In this document: positions 1 to 36,524 of the stretch, one piece after another | Layout: each line of letters opens with the position of its first letter | Position numbering within the stretch: the first letter of the stretch is position 1 | Assembly (NCBI RefSeq): GCF_964340395.1 | Contig: NC_135556.1 | Span: 7,552,501 to 7,616,500, forward strand | Source of the DNA: Glandiceps talaboti | Taxonomy: Eukaryota; Hemichordata; Enteropneusta; Spengelidae | DNA length: 64,000 nt | Direction of reading: 5' to 3' | The notes under the pieces: model-generated | The model's input: the letters and a program-made list of their open reading frames with translations, nothing else | What the model was told of the DNA's origin: nothing | Database searches by the model: none | Position numbers and translations under genes: made by a program

Positions 1-754
1 TTATGATCATGAAATTTCGAGTTATATCAAAAGTAAACATTACGTCAATATATAAGATGGTGCTTTCTGTCGCTTACGATGGAAATTCACATCAGCCTTC
101 TTTCTAAAAATTGGCATATTTATATTAGACAAATTATCTGAAAATTATGACGAGAATTCTTGCATGTTTCGTCTATCAACTCAATGTATTAAAAGGTTAC
201 AACCATGTGTAAAACATCTCAAATGATAATACCAAGAACTTGGTTTCAGCCAAATCATTGTTTCTCGGATAGGAGAGAGAAATAAATTAGAACATGGTCG
301 TGTGGTCATTTGTACGTGCCGGTCATAGATGAAGTAATCAGCTTAAGTGTTGCTCTACAAAATGAGTATGCATATAATGACGGTAAACGAGGTGTCAACT
401 GAGACTTAACTTTTGGGTAAAACTACCCACGGGAGTGATAACAATAAAATGGAAAAGAAATGGAAAAAAACACGTCGCTGTGTCTGGAAAGAGACTTAAA
501 GTTAATATACAACTAATCAGAAAAGTAGTGGCAATGAAAGTCAAATAGGTATGGAATGCAGTCTATTTATATGGCTGCTTGTGTATGTATGATCAAAGTA
601 TTTTTTTGTATTATAGGGACTTTAAAAATCATTACTTAGTGCCATTGCGCGTGATCCAATGTCTGGATTTGAAGTGGGATATGCAGAATATGCCCATGCT
701 AACAAGTGGACGTGATGTGGGTGGGAATCGATGCGTGTATTTTTGCAAAATGTG

Positions 755-785
<31 letters not shown>

Positions 786-1993
786 TGTATGTATGTATGT
801 ATGTACGTATGTATGTGTATATGCATGTGTGTATGTATGTATGTATGTATGTATGTATGTATGTACTACAAAGTAAACCAATGTGCAATTTCACATTCAT
901 GCTTTATCTTACACCACATATTACCACGTAATAAAATTCATTGGAAATTGTCCACAATAAGAATTTCATTCAAAATAATACAACGAAAATTAAGCCATCT
1001 ATTTCAGAATTGATTTCAAGTGTATATGCCAATTCACGATAGAAACTTTACATTATGCAGTAATCTCCTAACATCCGTTAGTTTGCATCATTTTTAACAA
1101 CTTTATATTGATTCCATCTAATGCCTAGCGTTCCAATTACGCCAATCCATCTATGGCTGCCGTAAAATAAAATCTATTGGGGCATGTTTTAGTATTATAC
1201 GTATCCTCATAAATCATCTACTAATATTTCGACCTCATAAATGATGACTGTACAAACCATTCACTTCACTTTTTATACACGCTGGCTGACAATGCCCTGT
1301 AATAGAATTTAGGATCATTTCAAGCGAATCACAAGAATATTAATAATGGTAGATTTGATGTTTGCGTGCGAATCAAATCATTGGGGAGCTGACATATAGC
1401 TGCATACCCCTTATATACGCTATAACTTTTATTCAGTACACACTACTTTTAATAATGAAATATTTAATGTAAGGGCCGTAAAATGCTATCCTTTTATATA
1501 CTTTTATATCATATTCGACCCTGGGATGATGTATAGCATGTTAATAATCGTCACGACTTGACTTGACTTTTCTTTGCAGTCAGTACACTTTAAGAGACTC
1601 TGTAACTACGCCATCTCTTTCGGCACGTCTAAATTACCTTATCCTTAACTGTTCTCGACAGATTTGGATTCTGACGTCACATATTTGTCTTGGATTGTAT
1701 TATTTTTAGACATCTAATTCGTGTGATTTACAGCTTTTCTGGGTGTAAATTCGAAACGTCTAACTGAATAAAATGTAGAATTATGAACTTATCTGTAACG
1801 GTTCAACGGTTTTTTGTTGTAGCGACACCTTAAATCATGAATTATGCTCACCGTAGTCTCTATATTGAAACAGAGACAGCAAACACAAGATAAGGTTTAT
1901 CTAGAAGAAGAGCACTTCATTACTCGACAAGACCAAATAACGTTTTTATTACCATCTAGTTACCTTCTAGTGTTCACCGAGTTAAAAGTAGTA

Positions 1994-2073
<80 letters not shown>

Positions 2074-2181
2074 GCATGTATGTATGTATGTATGTATGTA
2101 TGTACATACGTACGTACGTACGTATGTGTGTATGTGTGTGTGTGCGTGTGTATGTATGTATGCACGTACGTACGTACGTAC

Positions 2182-2212
<31 letters not shown>

Positions 2213-2314
2213 TGTATGTATGTATGTATGTATTGTTCAGATCGAAATTGTCTGAACAAAACTCAAATCCACCCATCCAACCATCCATCCATCCATCCAC
2301 GCACGCACGCAGGC

Positions 2315-2376
<62 letters not shown>

Positions 2377-2740
2377 TAAGTCTTTATAATAGGTAATGTA
2401 TCTTAGAAAAATGTACGCTTGAATCTAACATACTCACCAATTAGATAGAGAAAATATTCGTATTGTCAATGATATGAATCACTACTTTGAGTATGCATTG
2501 TACATGTGACTATTGTTTGTACACCATTGATTGTATATAATGTATTGGTTAGGATATAGAGAAGTGTCTTTGTGTATACTGTTAAATTGCAGGAAAACAT
2601 CAATCTCAGACTGATATATTCCACAGGCATTTCTTTACAAGGAGTTCTCCCTAGTTTCTTCTTTGTTATCCATCAATTTCAGACTGCTTTATTTTACAGC
2701 CATTACAAAGGTTTCTCACTGATTTCGTCTTTCCTTTTAG
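1..2740. other. Upstream or intronic DNA of the receptor gene, no exon seen
   Basis: No reading frame resembles a receptor N-terminus, signal peptide or other known protein. The stretch is ordinary AT-rich DNA apart from microsatellites: (ATGT)n at about 756-864, and at 1996-2375 a run of (AT)n, (ATGT)n with ACGT variants, (CATC)n and (CAGA)n. It is either the intron before the 68-bp exon or the 5' flank. The split-codon phase of that exon requires an exon further upstream. Confidence 0.6.
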
Positions 2741-23099
<20,359 letters not shown>

Positions 23100-24138
23100 T
23101 GCCCACATGTCCAAAACGTTTTTCGTCACCAATTGTAATTTTCGTACTTTGAACTCACGTCAGACAGACACGTGAACACTGACTGGTAAAGTATAGCTGT
23201 TTGACACGAATTCACCACTTGCCAGTGATTGGACAGAACCTGTAAACTTCGAGACAGGGATGAAGTTATGAGAGGATTTTTTTCCATCAAATCTGCCTCT
23301 AGACTCATTTGCATCACGTTTAGACGTCAATGGGGTTGTAGTCGACACACAAAAATTGAAAGAGATATTCAACTAAATTGCACTGTGTCATCAAATGCAC
23401 TTTACACGTCAAAGTTACCCTATTCAATCATCCCAAACAACAAGGCATATACATATTGTATGATACAGAATACGCTTTAGTATTTCGCATATTTTTGCTA
23501 TGATTTACTTGTATCCATGGTAACAGTGCCATCGCTGACGGCATTCAGCAACTGACGGAGCTCCAAGGTTACTAAGTACGTACATTCGCCATAAAGTTGT
23601 GACGTCATTTGGGTTGCAGATAGAAGAGAATTTTAACTGTTGATTGTTTTTGACACACGAGGTAAAATCTCACATTTTGTACCCTTATTACACATTGATA
23701 TGATCAGACTTATCACCACCACCTTACAGTTGTATTTGTTTTCGTCTGGCAACGTGTATCACAATATGAAGTCAAACGCAAATAGCGCCACCTGAAGGTG
23801 ATTGTGGTAGTTTTATAGCAGTACATTGTCTCACGATTAATCAAATTTGACATTTGAAATAAAAAAAGTTCTCCTAACCTTGAAAATGTGTCACGCATGT
23901 TTCAGTTGTGTGCCGATCGAGTATGATGTCCGTTAAGACTGCTACGTGACGTGGCTTATGATTGACAGGTGTGACGTGCTACCAATCTTCACCAAAGTTG
24001 TATTTAACGTCACAGAACGGAAGGCCTTTATGCTTCAAAATAATTCAAGTGTAACAATAATTATATAAAAATCCCAAACATTTTTTTACAACTTTTAATT
24101 AGGATATTAGCAAATCTAAGTACACAACAGTTTACTCT

Positions 24139-24321
<183 letters not shown>

Positions 24322-25260
24322 AACATTATACCTTGATATTCCACTTTAATTCTCTTTCCTGTTGTCCTGCTGTCATTACATTGACAAACGATTATTTTTG
24401 CGTGGGCGTGGACGATTCTTTGTTCATGTTTTACCTTTTGTTCAAGTGGTCGTACCTGTTTGGTGAATTCTCCCCGGCAGGTTTTTCGTCATAACCGCAT
24501 ATTCAATATCTGTTAACGCCATTCTCTGTTTTGTAAGTATATAATGGACTTGAGTATTATCGATGCTTTGATACAAATTGATAGTGAACATTGGAGTTTT
24601 CAAGTATTTCATGACTGGGGGGTTTCTCCCATCAGTATATCATATATGCGACTATAAACGATGTTAATTTGAAAACGAATGACTTCCTCCAAGTACACGT
24701 AAGTCGCCTTTCTCGGCTTGGCATCCTCTCAAACCATACGTTTTAGACACGCGTAAGACTACGTTTGTGCTATGACATTGGAGATATCTCATAAAGCGAG
24801 GTCAACATCGTAAAGTGAGGCCACGAGCTTCATTGCAAAACTTTCAATTTAACTCTGTAAAATGAAGATTTAAAGATCTGCCATCTTTCTCTTTTTTGAT
24901 GTAAACTGTGGGGGATATTAAATTTCATTTTATCTTCTTCTTCAATAAATCAATTTTCTACAGTACTAAAATAACAACGCGGAACAAATTCCATCAATAT
25001 AAAGGTGCATATTAAATTAAAACAAATTCTCATAAAAATGTCTTCAAACTAGATGAACTCTGAACGTGTCCACACGATGGCAAATACAATGAAGGGGTCT
25101 ATTACTTCAGTGATTCTTCATGTGAATCGTTGTTCTAGAAATTGAGAAAAGGGAGTCTATCAGAATGTTTTAATAGTATCATGGCAGTTGCTTCAGTAGC
25201 CCCCCCCCCTCGAATTGCTATGCTGGACATTTGCCCCCCCCCCTCCCATCCCCACCACCC

Positions 25261-25290
25261 TCTTCTTCTTCTTCTTCTTCTTCTTCTTCG
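25261..25290. repeat. (CTT)n microsatellite
   Basis: Ten CTT units following a C-rich stretch. Confidence 0.9.
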
Positions 25291-26610
25291 TAGTGGGTAC
25301 TCATTAGTCTGAGCATTATCCTACAATAGTGTCCATACACGTACCAAGGTCAGTCACATTCTTCCGGGACAACTGACCACTAAGTGTACCTGTCAACATG
25401 TTACAAGGTAGTGTGTTTGAAATCAAGATGGCACCCCTCCTCAAATCAGGAAAAGGGTCAAACAGATTTAGAAGGGACAATATACTTCACTCTTTTGTGC
25501 CACTCATGCTCAAGTTATTAAGTTTTTGTTTTGTCTTGCATTTTTGTTTTACTTTGCATTACAATTGGAGTTTTTACATTCCGTCAGTGTAAATAAACTA
25601 GACGATAAATCAAAAACTCATCCAGGGACAGTATACATTTCCAAAAAGTATTGAAAATTATTTTAACTTCATGACAGGATTACAATGATAAATTTGATTC
25701 AATCAACGTCCCTGGTGGTCATCATTGTAGATACATGGATCAGTACTAATAAATTTCCAATAATTACTCATTTAGTTTGAAAAAATAGCCTGGATTTTAT
25801 TTCTTGATTCCATCGAGTCAAATTGCAGATGATGTAGTTTACTTTAAAGTAAACTGATCCGCTAAGACAAGTAAGATAAATCAAATCAAATATTTGGTGT
25901 CTTGGATTGCTGAAAGATTACCAACTGTAATAACATTTCGTAAACCGATCCTCCGGTTCATATATACATACACCGTGTTCCAATGTCAGAAGTGATGTAA
26001 TACCAAGCTTACGTGAAAGTGAAGTTATAACTGATACTAACGGAGATATAATTGTTGGCTATTGGCGAATGTTATCCCCCTGTGTGTTAATTTAAAAAGG
26101 GATGAGTTAACTAGATCGGTGAGGTATTACTGTTTACAATCAAGCATGTCAGTCTAGTCAGGCAAACATAATGACTTCAGAGAAACAAGAGACGTCATCG
26201 GAGTCCATGTGACGTGGCATATGTTGCATCATGCCCATATCGGCGAATTAATGGAAAAACAACTAGACGAAGGTGTCCTGTTTGTATGCGTTAAGACAAG
26301 CGTATGTTAAGTTGTGTTCACATATATAGCAGCAGGCCTCTCATTGCAATTGCATGCACACTCAACCTCCATAACAAATAAACTGCATTGAAATATTGTT
26401 GCCAGATCACGTTTTACAGTAGGCAAATGGGTTTACTTAATAATAACAACATCAGTTGCACATCCTTTCACACTCAATGTTTTGTTTTTCTAACTCGGCA
26501 GCCATAATTCCTACAGTGCAGCAAATAACGTCTTTAAGCTTAAGTAAAGTACGCCACCACCCTATCACCTCTCTGTATTCAAATTGATAACTTCTGACAA
26601 CGTATTTTGC

Positions 26611-26611
<1 letters not shown>

Positions 26612-26641
<30 letters not shown>

Positions 26642-26757
26642 CATACATACATACACACATACATACACACACACATACATGCATACACACACATACACAC
26701 GTACGTACGTACGTACGTACGTACGTACATACATACATACATACATACATACATACA
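26612..26757. repeat. (CATA)n microsatellite with an internal (GTAC) block
   Basis: CATA units, CACA variants, then seven GTAC units at 26700-26727 and CATA again. The GTAC block is self-complementary. Confidence 0.95.
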
Positions 26758-27479
26758 ATGTAAGCATTTAATACATTTCAGCCCATCCATCAAAGTAATG
26801 TACTTCATTTCTCTTGATCTGAATAAGTAAATGCAGTTACACATTTTAATTAGTACAGTTCATTCGTTATACCACGCAATTCTGTGAAAATTGTCACAAT
26901 TCCTCACTTTATTCTCTCTAACTTAATAGTTACACAAATTAAAAAGGGTTTGCATTCTGCATGGTTGGTTGGTTAAACAAAATGGTAATAATGTAAAATA
27001 TCCACGCGTATAATCGAGCAATTTATATGCATGAGGTTGACTTTAAGATCATCCAAAAGGGTCAGGATACACATTGATGGGTTGTTGAAAACCAACAATC
27101 GTCAGATCGGTCAATTAGATGGTTAATTAGTTTAATTAAATGAACGGTCTTAGGGGAAATCAAATGTCTTCGTTTGCTTTGTTACCCCGAGAAGGTTCTT
27201 GAGACTTGTTTGTTTGACCCAATGAATGGTAAAGATCGGTCATGCTGTGAATTCAATTGGTCATAAGGTGTATATGGGTGACGTTAATCTAAACTCACCA
27301 TATCATATTTACATCATAAAAGAGCGAAGGTCACGAAATCCATCTATTCTGACATAACGGTAAATTCCATTGCGATAAATACGATTTGTGTGTTCAGGTT
27401 ATTATAGTTGTTTGTAATATGGTGCAAGCAAATATTTGTGAAATCCTTTAAGTTTGAACTCCCTCCAAATAGCTTAGTT

Positions 27480-27910
27480 ATGTATGTGTGTGTGTGTGTA
27501 TGTATGTATGTAATTATGTATGTGTGTGTATGTATGTATGTATGTATGTATGTATGTATGCATGCATGCATGCATGCATGCATGTATGTATGTATGTATG
27601 TATGGATGGATGGATGGATGGATGTATTATAGTATGGATGTATGTATGTATGTTTGTATGTATGTATGTATGTATGTATGTATGTATGTATGTATGTATG
27701 TATGTGTGTATGTATGTATGTATGTATGTATGTATGAATGTATGTATGCATGTATGCATGTATGTATGTATGTATGTATGTATGTATGTATGTATGTATG
27801 TATATATGTATGTATGTATTTATGTGTACGTTTATGTTGTTGGATGGTTGGGAGAATGTATAGATGGATGGATGGATGGGTGGATGGATGGATGGATGGA
27901 TGGATTGATG
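27480..27910. repeat. Mosaic tetranucleotide repeat (GTAT, GCAT, GGAT)
   Basis: About 430 bp of GTAT units with GCAT and GGAT blocks, ending in GGAT units near 27910. Confidence 0.95.
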
Positions 27911-29391
27911 GATGGATGTGGTCGACAAAAAACAACGCTTAGCTGAGGAAAATGCATGCAATTGGATTACACTTTTGTATGATTCGGTGTATGATTAAGA
28001 GAGAAAGGCGTTACATCGTGGGGAAACATTGAAGATCGAACTATATGGTCATTAACGACATTTTTATGTATAATTGACAAGCTGTGAAGGTGAGTGTACT
28101 TTTACATGAGCCATGTGACTGAACCGGAATCATCATGGCAGTTTGGTACGTCAGTGGCATTTTTCTCACTGACATTACACATGATAATAACCATTTAATA
28201 ATAGTAATAACACAGAACCCTGTTCAAAGTGTCTAACTTCTAAAACCATCAACTAATCCACGGTGGACGTCGTTAATGTTTATCCCCAGGGTATTTTCGT
28301 TTCCAGAGACATTGTTTTTTAACATTTTCACGACATCCGCATGTATACTGCATTCAATACTATAGGTGCAGATATCATTTTACAGACCTGCCTACCTCTA
28401 GTTTGTTCCGTTTCCTCTACAGAGACCAAACACACACTCTTTCACTGATATCTCGATAACAAACAGTAAGAGATTTCCTGGAGGGCAAAATATTTTTTTC
28501 GTACATCCAAACGAGTCTAGAATAAAATAGTTGTATCTTTAATAATGCAAGACTTTGTATTGGATTTCCCTTTTTAATCGCAATAACAAGGTTATAATCA
28601 TCATAATGTTACTCTCTAAAGCAAAACACCTACTTTATTCCATTAGTAAGAATTCACAATTTGTGTCGAAAATAAGTTGCCATGGCAACTAAATATCAAA
28701 TGTTTTACAAGGGTTTAGACAGAGTCACGTATGCACCAGCAATTGCTATTTTACACTACTTATACATATAAAGAGATGAATTAGTTATCAAATCTAGTTA
28801 CAGAACAAAGTCCTAAAGTCATTAATTTCGTAATGAAATGTCAGTATTGAGGGCAAACTTCGTATACCCGATCTCTTCAACAATTACAACGGCAACAATT
28901 GCATGATCCTCTCGGATCTGAGGGTCACCAAGTAATACATAAAACAAAAAACATTTTCTTTGCAGTATTTTGTCGTTTGGATTGTAGCTGTATTGTGGAT
29001 GATCAGTCGAAACAACTGCAACAAGGTTGGATGACATGAAATACGACGTTCATTTGTTGGACAGGGCGGGTGTACGAGCATGGGCAATTAGCAAAAACAG
29101 TGTAAATACTGTCATAACTATAATATCAGCCTACTCTTTTGACCCCATGTCAAAGATTGTAATTCAAGATAGTGAAACATACAGCTGTTCATTTTAGGTG
29201 TCTGTGTCCGTTATTTGTTTCAGGCAAATTGACAGAGATTGGTATTCATGGGAAATTTTTGGAATTAGTGGAATGAATGTGTGGTACACAGCCTGAGACA
29301 CAACGCTCTGTTTGTGTGCAAACGAAGATCGACTTCCTAACTTGGATGTACTGATATCTTTAAATGCAGTCAACATTCGCTTCATTGTTTG

Positions 29392-29393
<2 letters not shown>

Positions 29394-29431
<38 letters not shown>

Positions 29432-29492
29432 GTGTGATAATAGGATTAGAGAGTCGATATTCTTACCTTTTACACAATAGAAAATCTACCTT

Positions 29493-29524
<32 letters not shown>

Positions 29525-29598
29525 TGTATGTATGTATGTATGTATGTATGTATGTATGTATGACGGACATTTCTCTTTTTTGCATCTGTTGTTGTTGT

Positions 29599-29642
<44 letters not shown>
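29394..29642. repeat. Three adjacent microsatellites: (AATC)n, (TATG)n, (TTG)n
   Basis: (AATC)n at 29394-29427, (TATG)n at 29495-29562 and (TTG)n at 29588-29640, within 250 bp. Confidence 0.95.
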
Positions 29643-29643
<1 letters not shown>

Positions 29644-31388
29644 CAATATAGAGCTAATTGTATTCAGTGGTTCCACATCTCTACACACTAGACATGCGCA
29701 AGTTCAATCTAGTTCAGTGTAAAGAATATCTTTATAATAAGAACTATATAACATACACGCTGGTGATCGATCTTTTAAGAACTCTCATGATACGACACCA
29801 GTTTACATCCTCTAATGATGAGAAAATAATAGATGACGTAGATGTATAGAAGATGAGAAATTGTCACACCTCAAGATATTTTCTTTGAAAATTTATCATC
29901 GAAACTGTAGTTTATTCGTTAAATTAACGATTATATGTTTAAGTACATTAAATCGAACGGAAATTAGTTTGATGAAGTTGATAGTTAGATCATTATCTTG
30001 TGATAATGACTTTAGGAAGAAATAATTTCTATTTTGAAGTACATTAATTTATCTTATTCATTTATTGATGAATTCGCAAACCCATTGGGACTTTGATACA
30101 TTTATTTTCATATCCCGCAGGATGATATGGTGAGGAATGTATATATTTTATTGTGTTGCATGATCAGAGCATCTTTTTAAATCAAGCCCCCACCCCCAAC
30201 CCCACCACATCCCCATCCCGTCCTAGTCCAATTGTGCTGATAAAAACCCTACATATCCTGTCTTTACAAATGAAACTTTCTTCCCACAGAGAGGAGAATT
30301 GTTTAGGAAAAATCTCCAAATAATTTTTGCTGACGTCTCACCAGCATTGTCTGGGATGTCCTGCCAAAATTTGGGATTGGTGTCCAAGGAAGTATTGACT
30401 CTGTAAGGACAACATTTTAATTGTAACTGTGAACCCTAATTCCATAAACATACATTCTCACAGTCCTTTTCGATTTTTGTGAATTTACTTATCTGAAGAT
30501 GTGTGTATAAGTCGTTTCACAATACACTTTGCTTTTTGTAGAACGTTGTATAGTTATATGTATTGATTCCCCTATCCATGGTAGAACATAATTGGCTGCA
30601 ATTAGCCTTCGGTTAAGTGTTTCATTCGATACAAGCACTAGTGTAAATGAATATTTCAGTCGATGTTAAGGTTTGTTATGATAGACATTCCAACATCCAT
30701 ACCCACAATTAGAGTACACTGCTCAGACATAGTTTAGTCAGCATTCTATCGCAAGCATGGTCACTCCAACTAGGAGCGACAGCTGTTTTCTGTTGCACCA
30801 GATTCGCATAATATTGTCATATTTTGAATTCCGACATTTCAAATCCTGCCTTAGTCTATTGGAATTGTATGTGCGTTCCATATAGCGCGGGATTCGGTTT
30901 GGATGGTTTAGATGAATACCAGTAGTTTCAAGGGGAATGTATTACATTCTTCGGACTTTTGCATGTCTGGATGACGCACATTTTCTAGACATCTAAATGT
31001 AGCTGGATATCAAATTCTTACAAAGGTTAGGTATCGAGGATATATATTCCGAACAGACCTGTGCACCATGTTGATTGAACATCCCTCGATACCTCCCAAG
31101 CGTAATGATAGTTTTGACACGCGGTTTGTCAAGTCTTCTAGTCTCTTATACTAACGTCATCACTTAAAAGAGGTGATTCATAGGTTGTTTAAAACAGTGA
31201 GTTGTTGATCGATGGTTGAATTGTCTCATTGGTATGTCTGGTATTGGCCTTAAATATCCGTTAATAGCATGAACTGACAGATGATTGTATGAAAACACGC
31301 TTGGATCAAGTGTGACCTAACAAGTAGGTGGATGGATGGATTAGTGGATGTGTGGGCGGAAGGATGACTAATTGAATTAGTAAGTATA

Positions 31389-31403
31389 GTGATTGATTGA
31401 TTA

Positions 31404-31448
<45 letters not shown>

Positions 31449-31501
31449 CTGACTGACTGACTGACTGACTGACTGACTGACTGACTGACTGACTGACTGA
31501 C

Positions 31502-31534
<33 letters not shown>

Positions 31535-31542
31535 AAATTGAC

Positions 31543-31614
<72 letters not shown>

Positions 31615-31666
31615 CGAGAGAGACAGCGAGACGCAGATACAGAGACACAGACAGACAGAGAGAGAC

Positions 31667-31705
<39 letters not shown>

Positions 31706-31712
31706 GGCAGGC

Positions 31713-31775
<63 letters not shown>

Positions 31776-31785
31776 GGGAGGGAGG
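31389..31785. repeat. (TGAT)n/(TGAC)n and (GACA)n compound microsatellite
   Basis: TGAT units, a homogeneous TGAC block at about 31446-31502, TGAT again to 31613, then GAGA and GACA units to about 31785. The long frames here are repeat-driven. Confidence 0.96.
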
Positions 31786-32335
31786 GAGATGGCACTTTTA
31801 AACATAATCGGCACTGGGCAAGATTCCCATTGTGTGGCGCCATTGTCAAGTGCACTCTATATTTTTACAAGTCCACAGAAGCAAATGTCAAAGCTATTTA
31901 CAAGGTACCAGTTATGGAACATTTCTATTCCCGCTGCGACAATTATGGCTGACTGTGACCTTGGTACATGAGTAAAAAGCAGCTTATTTCATAATAAATG
32001 CAAAGATACTCACCTTACGGACAACTACTAAACCATATGTAGTTATGTGTTAACGACGAGCTACCTCCTCCTTTTAATAAAATAAAAATGTATTTGATGA
32101 TTATTCAACAAAATGTGCTACCATAAAGCTGGTAGTAGTAGCTTTTTTTTCGAAGACTGTTTCGTCTTTAATACACATTGTTTAACCACACACTTGCTTT
32201 GAAGAAAGACCAACCAACCCATAACCCGAACGAGGTCATATGCCAGGATTGACGCTGGTGTCGTCCATATGTATGGAACATATACGGATCGATTTCTTTA
32301 TATATTCAATCATTTATCCCTAGCTAGAAAACGTT

Positions 32336-32594
32336 CACTAGTAGAAAAAATAGTACAGTTTACGACACTTTCCGTACTATAGTTCAGATTGAGTTCAATT
32401 CTGTACTTTTATGCTGATGAGGTGGACGTTTCTGTACTTTCCCATTAGCGCCTGTCTAATCGGATTATACTCGATCTGAAAAATAGTTCAGATTGCGAGT
32501 CGGAAGTGATTTGAATACATTTGCATTTAGTTCAGAATATATTCATGAGTTCACCCCCATAACCGGGCAGTAAACAAATGAATATTCAAATCTA
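32336..32594 (+). repeat. 259-bp interspersed repeat, copy 1
   Basis: By eye, base-for-base identical to the reverse complement of 50077-50335; identity stops abruptly at both ends. It begins CACTAGTAGAAAAAATAGTA and ends GAATATTCAAATCTA. One end has a TAGTAC/GTACTA inverted pair just inside. No frame, no poly(A), no clear target duplication. Confidence 0.9.
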
Positions 32595-33599
32595 CCGTGC
32601 TTGCAATCAATACGTACATAAACGCTATACGTGTAGCTAGTGTATTCGATACATATGTATGTATATAAGCAGGCTTATGATATGAACTACATGGTTAGGA
32701 CGTACGTAGATTGTAATATCACAGGGCTCATTTTGAAATAAATGTTCGTAGTACGCCTTTTCATTATGCACTACATACCGCCACCACTAAACGTGTTTCA
32801 CATTTCTACGCGTTTGATGCATAGTAATACAGATTTAGATGACATGACAATCGTTTCCAATAATAGTTTAAAATTGGGCCACAAATATTGCTAGTGTATG
32901 GAGCTTCTTAACAAACCTGACCGGCCAATAGCGTCAACAAACTCACAGTAGAGACGTGCTGACAGATTTGAGTCTGTGGACATTATTTCTAGCTAAGTAA
33001 AATTGAGTGACTATTGGGAATATTATATGGCATCCATGTCGTCCATGTCGTCTATAGTTTCTGACTGACCGTGTTATGTACAACGTAACGCTGAACGAAA
33101 TACGGTCCATCAGGAATTAACTAGACTAACCTCTATGGGAATAGTATTCTTGTCCATGTGTCGTTTATAGAACAATTAAGTGTTAGGGTGTGATCTTCAC
33201 AGTAATAAACAAGCCTTTAGAAGAACAACAGGTATTCACGCCTCAAATATCTTGGGCATCATCCAAATTACGATCATGAGCACCAAAGTAAAGGAAATAC
33301 TTAATGACGTTCGGCATGCAGAACCCCCCCCCCCGGGCCCGTACCTATGGGTACATGCCCGGCATCCATGTAACTGTTATATCACTCTACGTGACGATTC
33401 TGAGGGCCCTCATCTCTTATTCTCTTGTTTTATTTCAATTATACTCATAACTCCTGTTTTTATAGTATAACTGTACAATTGGCTTCGATCAGTGCATTCC
33501 AGATTTTCATGAGTCATGAGTGCACATTGCACAGATATCTGCAGAATACTTAAAAGGATTATGGGTAATGTATGCATATGCGGGAAAAACAAACTGCTG

Positions 33600-33771
33600 T
33601 AAGGAGCATAGTCTCGCTGCCAGACTCGAGACTATCGTCCCTAATCTGTTTACTGAGCGGCGCAGCCGCGAGAATAGAGGGGGACTGGTCCCGCTCTTCT
33701 CGCGGCTGCGCCGCTCGGTAAACAGATTAGGGACGATAGTCTCGAGTCTGGCAGCGAGACTATAAGGAGCA
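33600..33771. mobile_element. 154-bp palindromic MITE with 9-bp target duplication
   Basis: Element 33609-33762 is almost one inverted repeat: arms of about 69 bp starting TAGTCTCGCTGCCAGACTCG with very few mismatches (for example TACTGAG versus TACCGAG) around an unpaired centre of about 15 bp. TAAGGAGCA occurs exactly at 33600-33608 and 33763-33771. A 9-bp duplication is usual for Mutator-like elements. No coding capacity. Confidence 0.88.
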
Positions 33772-34860
33772 CTGACTTTGCCCTCATATCTTCATCCCAT
33801 TTTGCACTGAAGAAGTTTCACATGGCTCTCATATTTCATATATACTCTTTCTAAATATATGGTGATGCAACATGAGTAAAAATAACTGGGGTTAACTAAG
33901 TTTGGTAGTCAATATAGCAGGTTTACCATCAAACTGACGCAAAATTTGTTTCAAATTTGTCTAGTAAAAACCGTTGGCCCAGTTGTCGATTAGGCTTACA
34001 AGTTACACAAAGCATGATAAGACACTGTGAATGGTGCAAATAAACAACGTGCGAAATGCCAAATACCAAATGCAAACAATACAAGCGAACAAAAGGGCCT
34101 GTATGCACTCTAATAGCCCGATATTTTGCCTAAAATCAGGCTCACATGTGCGAACGGTGTGTTTTTGACGTACCTAGTAGGCAGTGATGTAGATAATAGC
34201 CGGTTACCGGTCACAACGCCCAGCTATAACTTATAAGTATAACAGTTGTGGGACCGGCTTAGGAAAGTACTCAAACCTGACGATCATTGAACAAATTCTA
34301 AGGTTGGAAAATTAAATATGAGTTGCCCGGGAGTTCTAATAGCAAGTAAAATACCCAAAGTGTAAACAAAAAGATAAATTAATTCATAATTATTTGGAAA
34401 ACATTAGACGATTACGCAGTAAAACAAGACTGGCCACGCTATCGCTAGCGAAAGCCTTCGAACTAGTTTCATAACGACCGGACGTTGAAGGAAGCGCGAA
34501 GCGAAGTGTGAGGTCAATGTGACGTCTCATGATGATGTATGATGCATCAACATGACGTTTACGTAGAGTTGCACTAAATGTTTTCTAAACTTCAGTGGAA
34601 AGAATTTTTGTCGATCAGACACTGACTATGTTTAAATTCTTAAAACATCTGAGAAAACTGAAGAGGGGAAGCAAAATGTGACACTGACAGACAAGCCAGA
34701 CGTACGGCACATGTACAGAAGGCGAGGCACACCCTCTGATGCAAACTGGACAATTATCGCGCGTGTCACGTATAAGGCATCAGATGTAATACATGTAGCT
34801 AACCAAATATTCTTGTACTGCAGTCTTTCTTGTAACAGGTATTGGAAATTGTCAGAAACC
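33772..34860. other. 1.1 kb with nothing recognised
   Basis: No gene-like frame or repeat family seen. Short frames here lack similarity to anything I know. Confidence 0.5.
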
Positions 34861-34894
34861 TGATGATTTTATGACTGAATAAGTTTCGATACGG

Positions 34895-34915
34895 AGACGA
34901 GAGAGAGGGGGAGAC

Positions 34916-35013
<98 letters not shown>
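34895..35013. repeat. (GA)n microsatellite
   Basis: Near-pure (GA)n of about 100 bp with an imperfect start. Confidence 0.96.
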
Positions 35014-35014
<1 letters not shown>

Positions 35015-35284
35015 GAGACCAAACTAGAGTCGGTACTCACCCCACCACGACATATGCATTTTTGTGATTTTGAAACGATAAAGAATGTTAATATGGATAT
35101 TGGGACGATTGGAAATCGGACGATGTGAATCGTAATCGAATATCTCAGACCATCCACAATATATGTCGTGTTGACTTAGGCGATCCCAGAAACCATTCTT
35201 AGTTTACCCCTTTCACATATATTATCAACCATGCTAATGTTTTGAAACAAATCTCGATTAACAGGTAATTTAGCGCTTGAAAGA

Positions 35285-36231
<947 letters not shown>

Positions 36232-36524
36232 AATTTCAAGTTTATTCCGAGCTCGGTATTACAGGCATTCGACTAGAGTCTTTATACCTCAAAGATATAC
36301 AACAGTCCATTTCTGTACAAGGCATATCAGAAACCAAACATTTGCAGTGTGGAGTGTCACAAAACCCTGTGCTTGGTCCACTCTTACACGCGTATGCTGT
36401 CTATACACATCACCACTTGGAAAGCTAATCCGACATCAAAATCTCAATATGCAACAACATGCAGACGACAACCAGATTTACCAATATATTTCCCCAATCA
36501 CATACGTCAACTACAGTAACTAAG

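Noticed and set aside
1900-1950. Possible upstream receptor exon with TRPN reading
   Set aside because: The reading SRRRALHYSTRPNN only faintly recalls the YDxRxRP segment and has no matching donor or phase.
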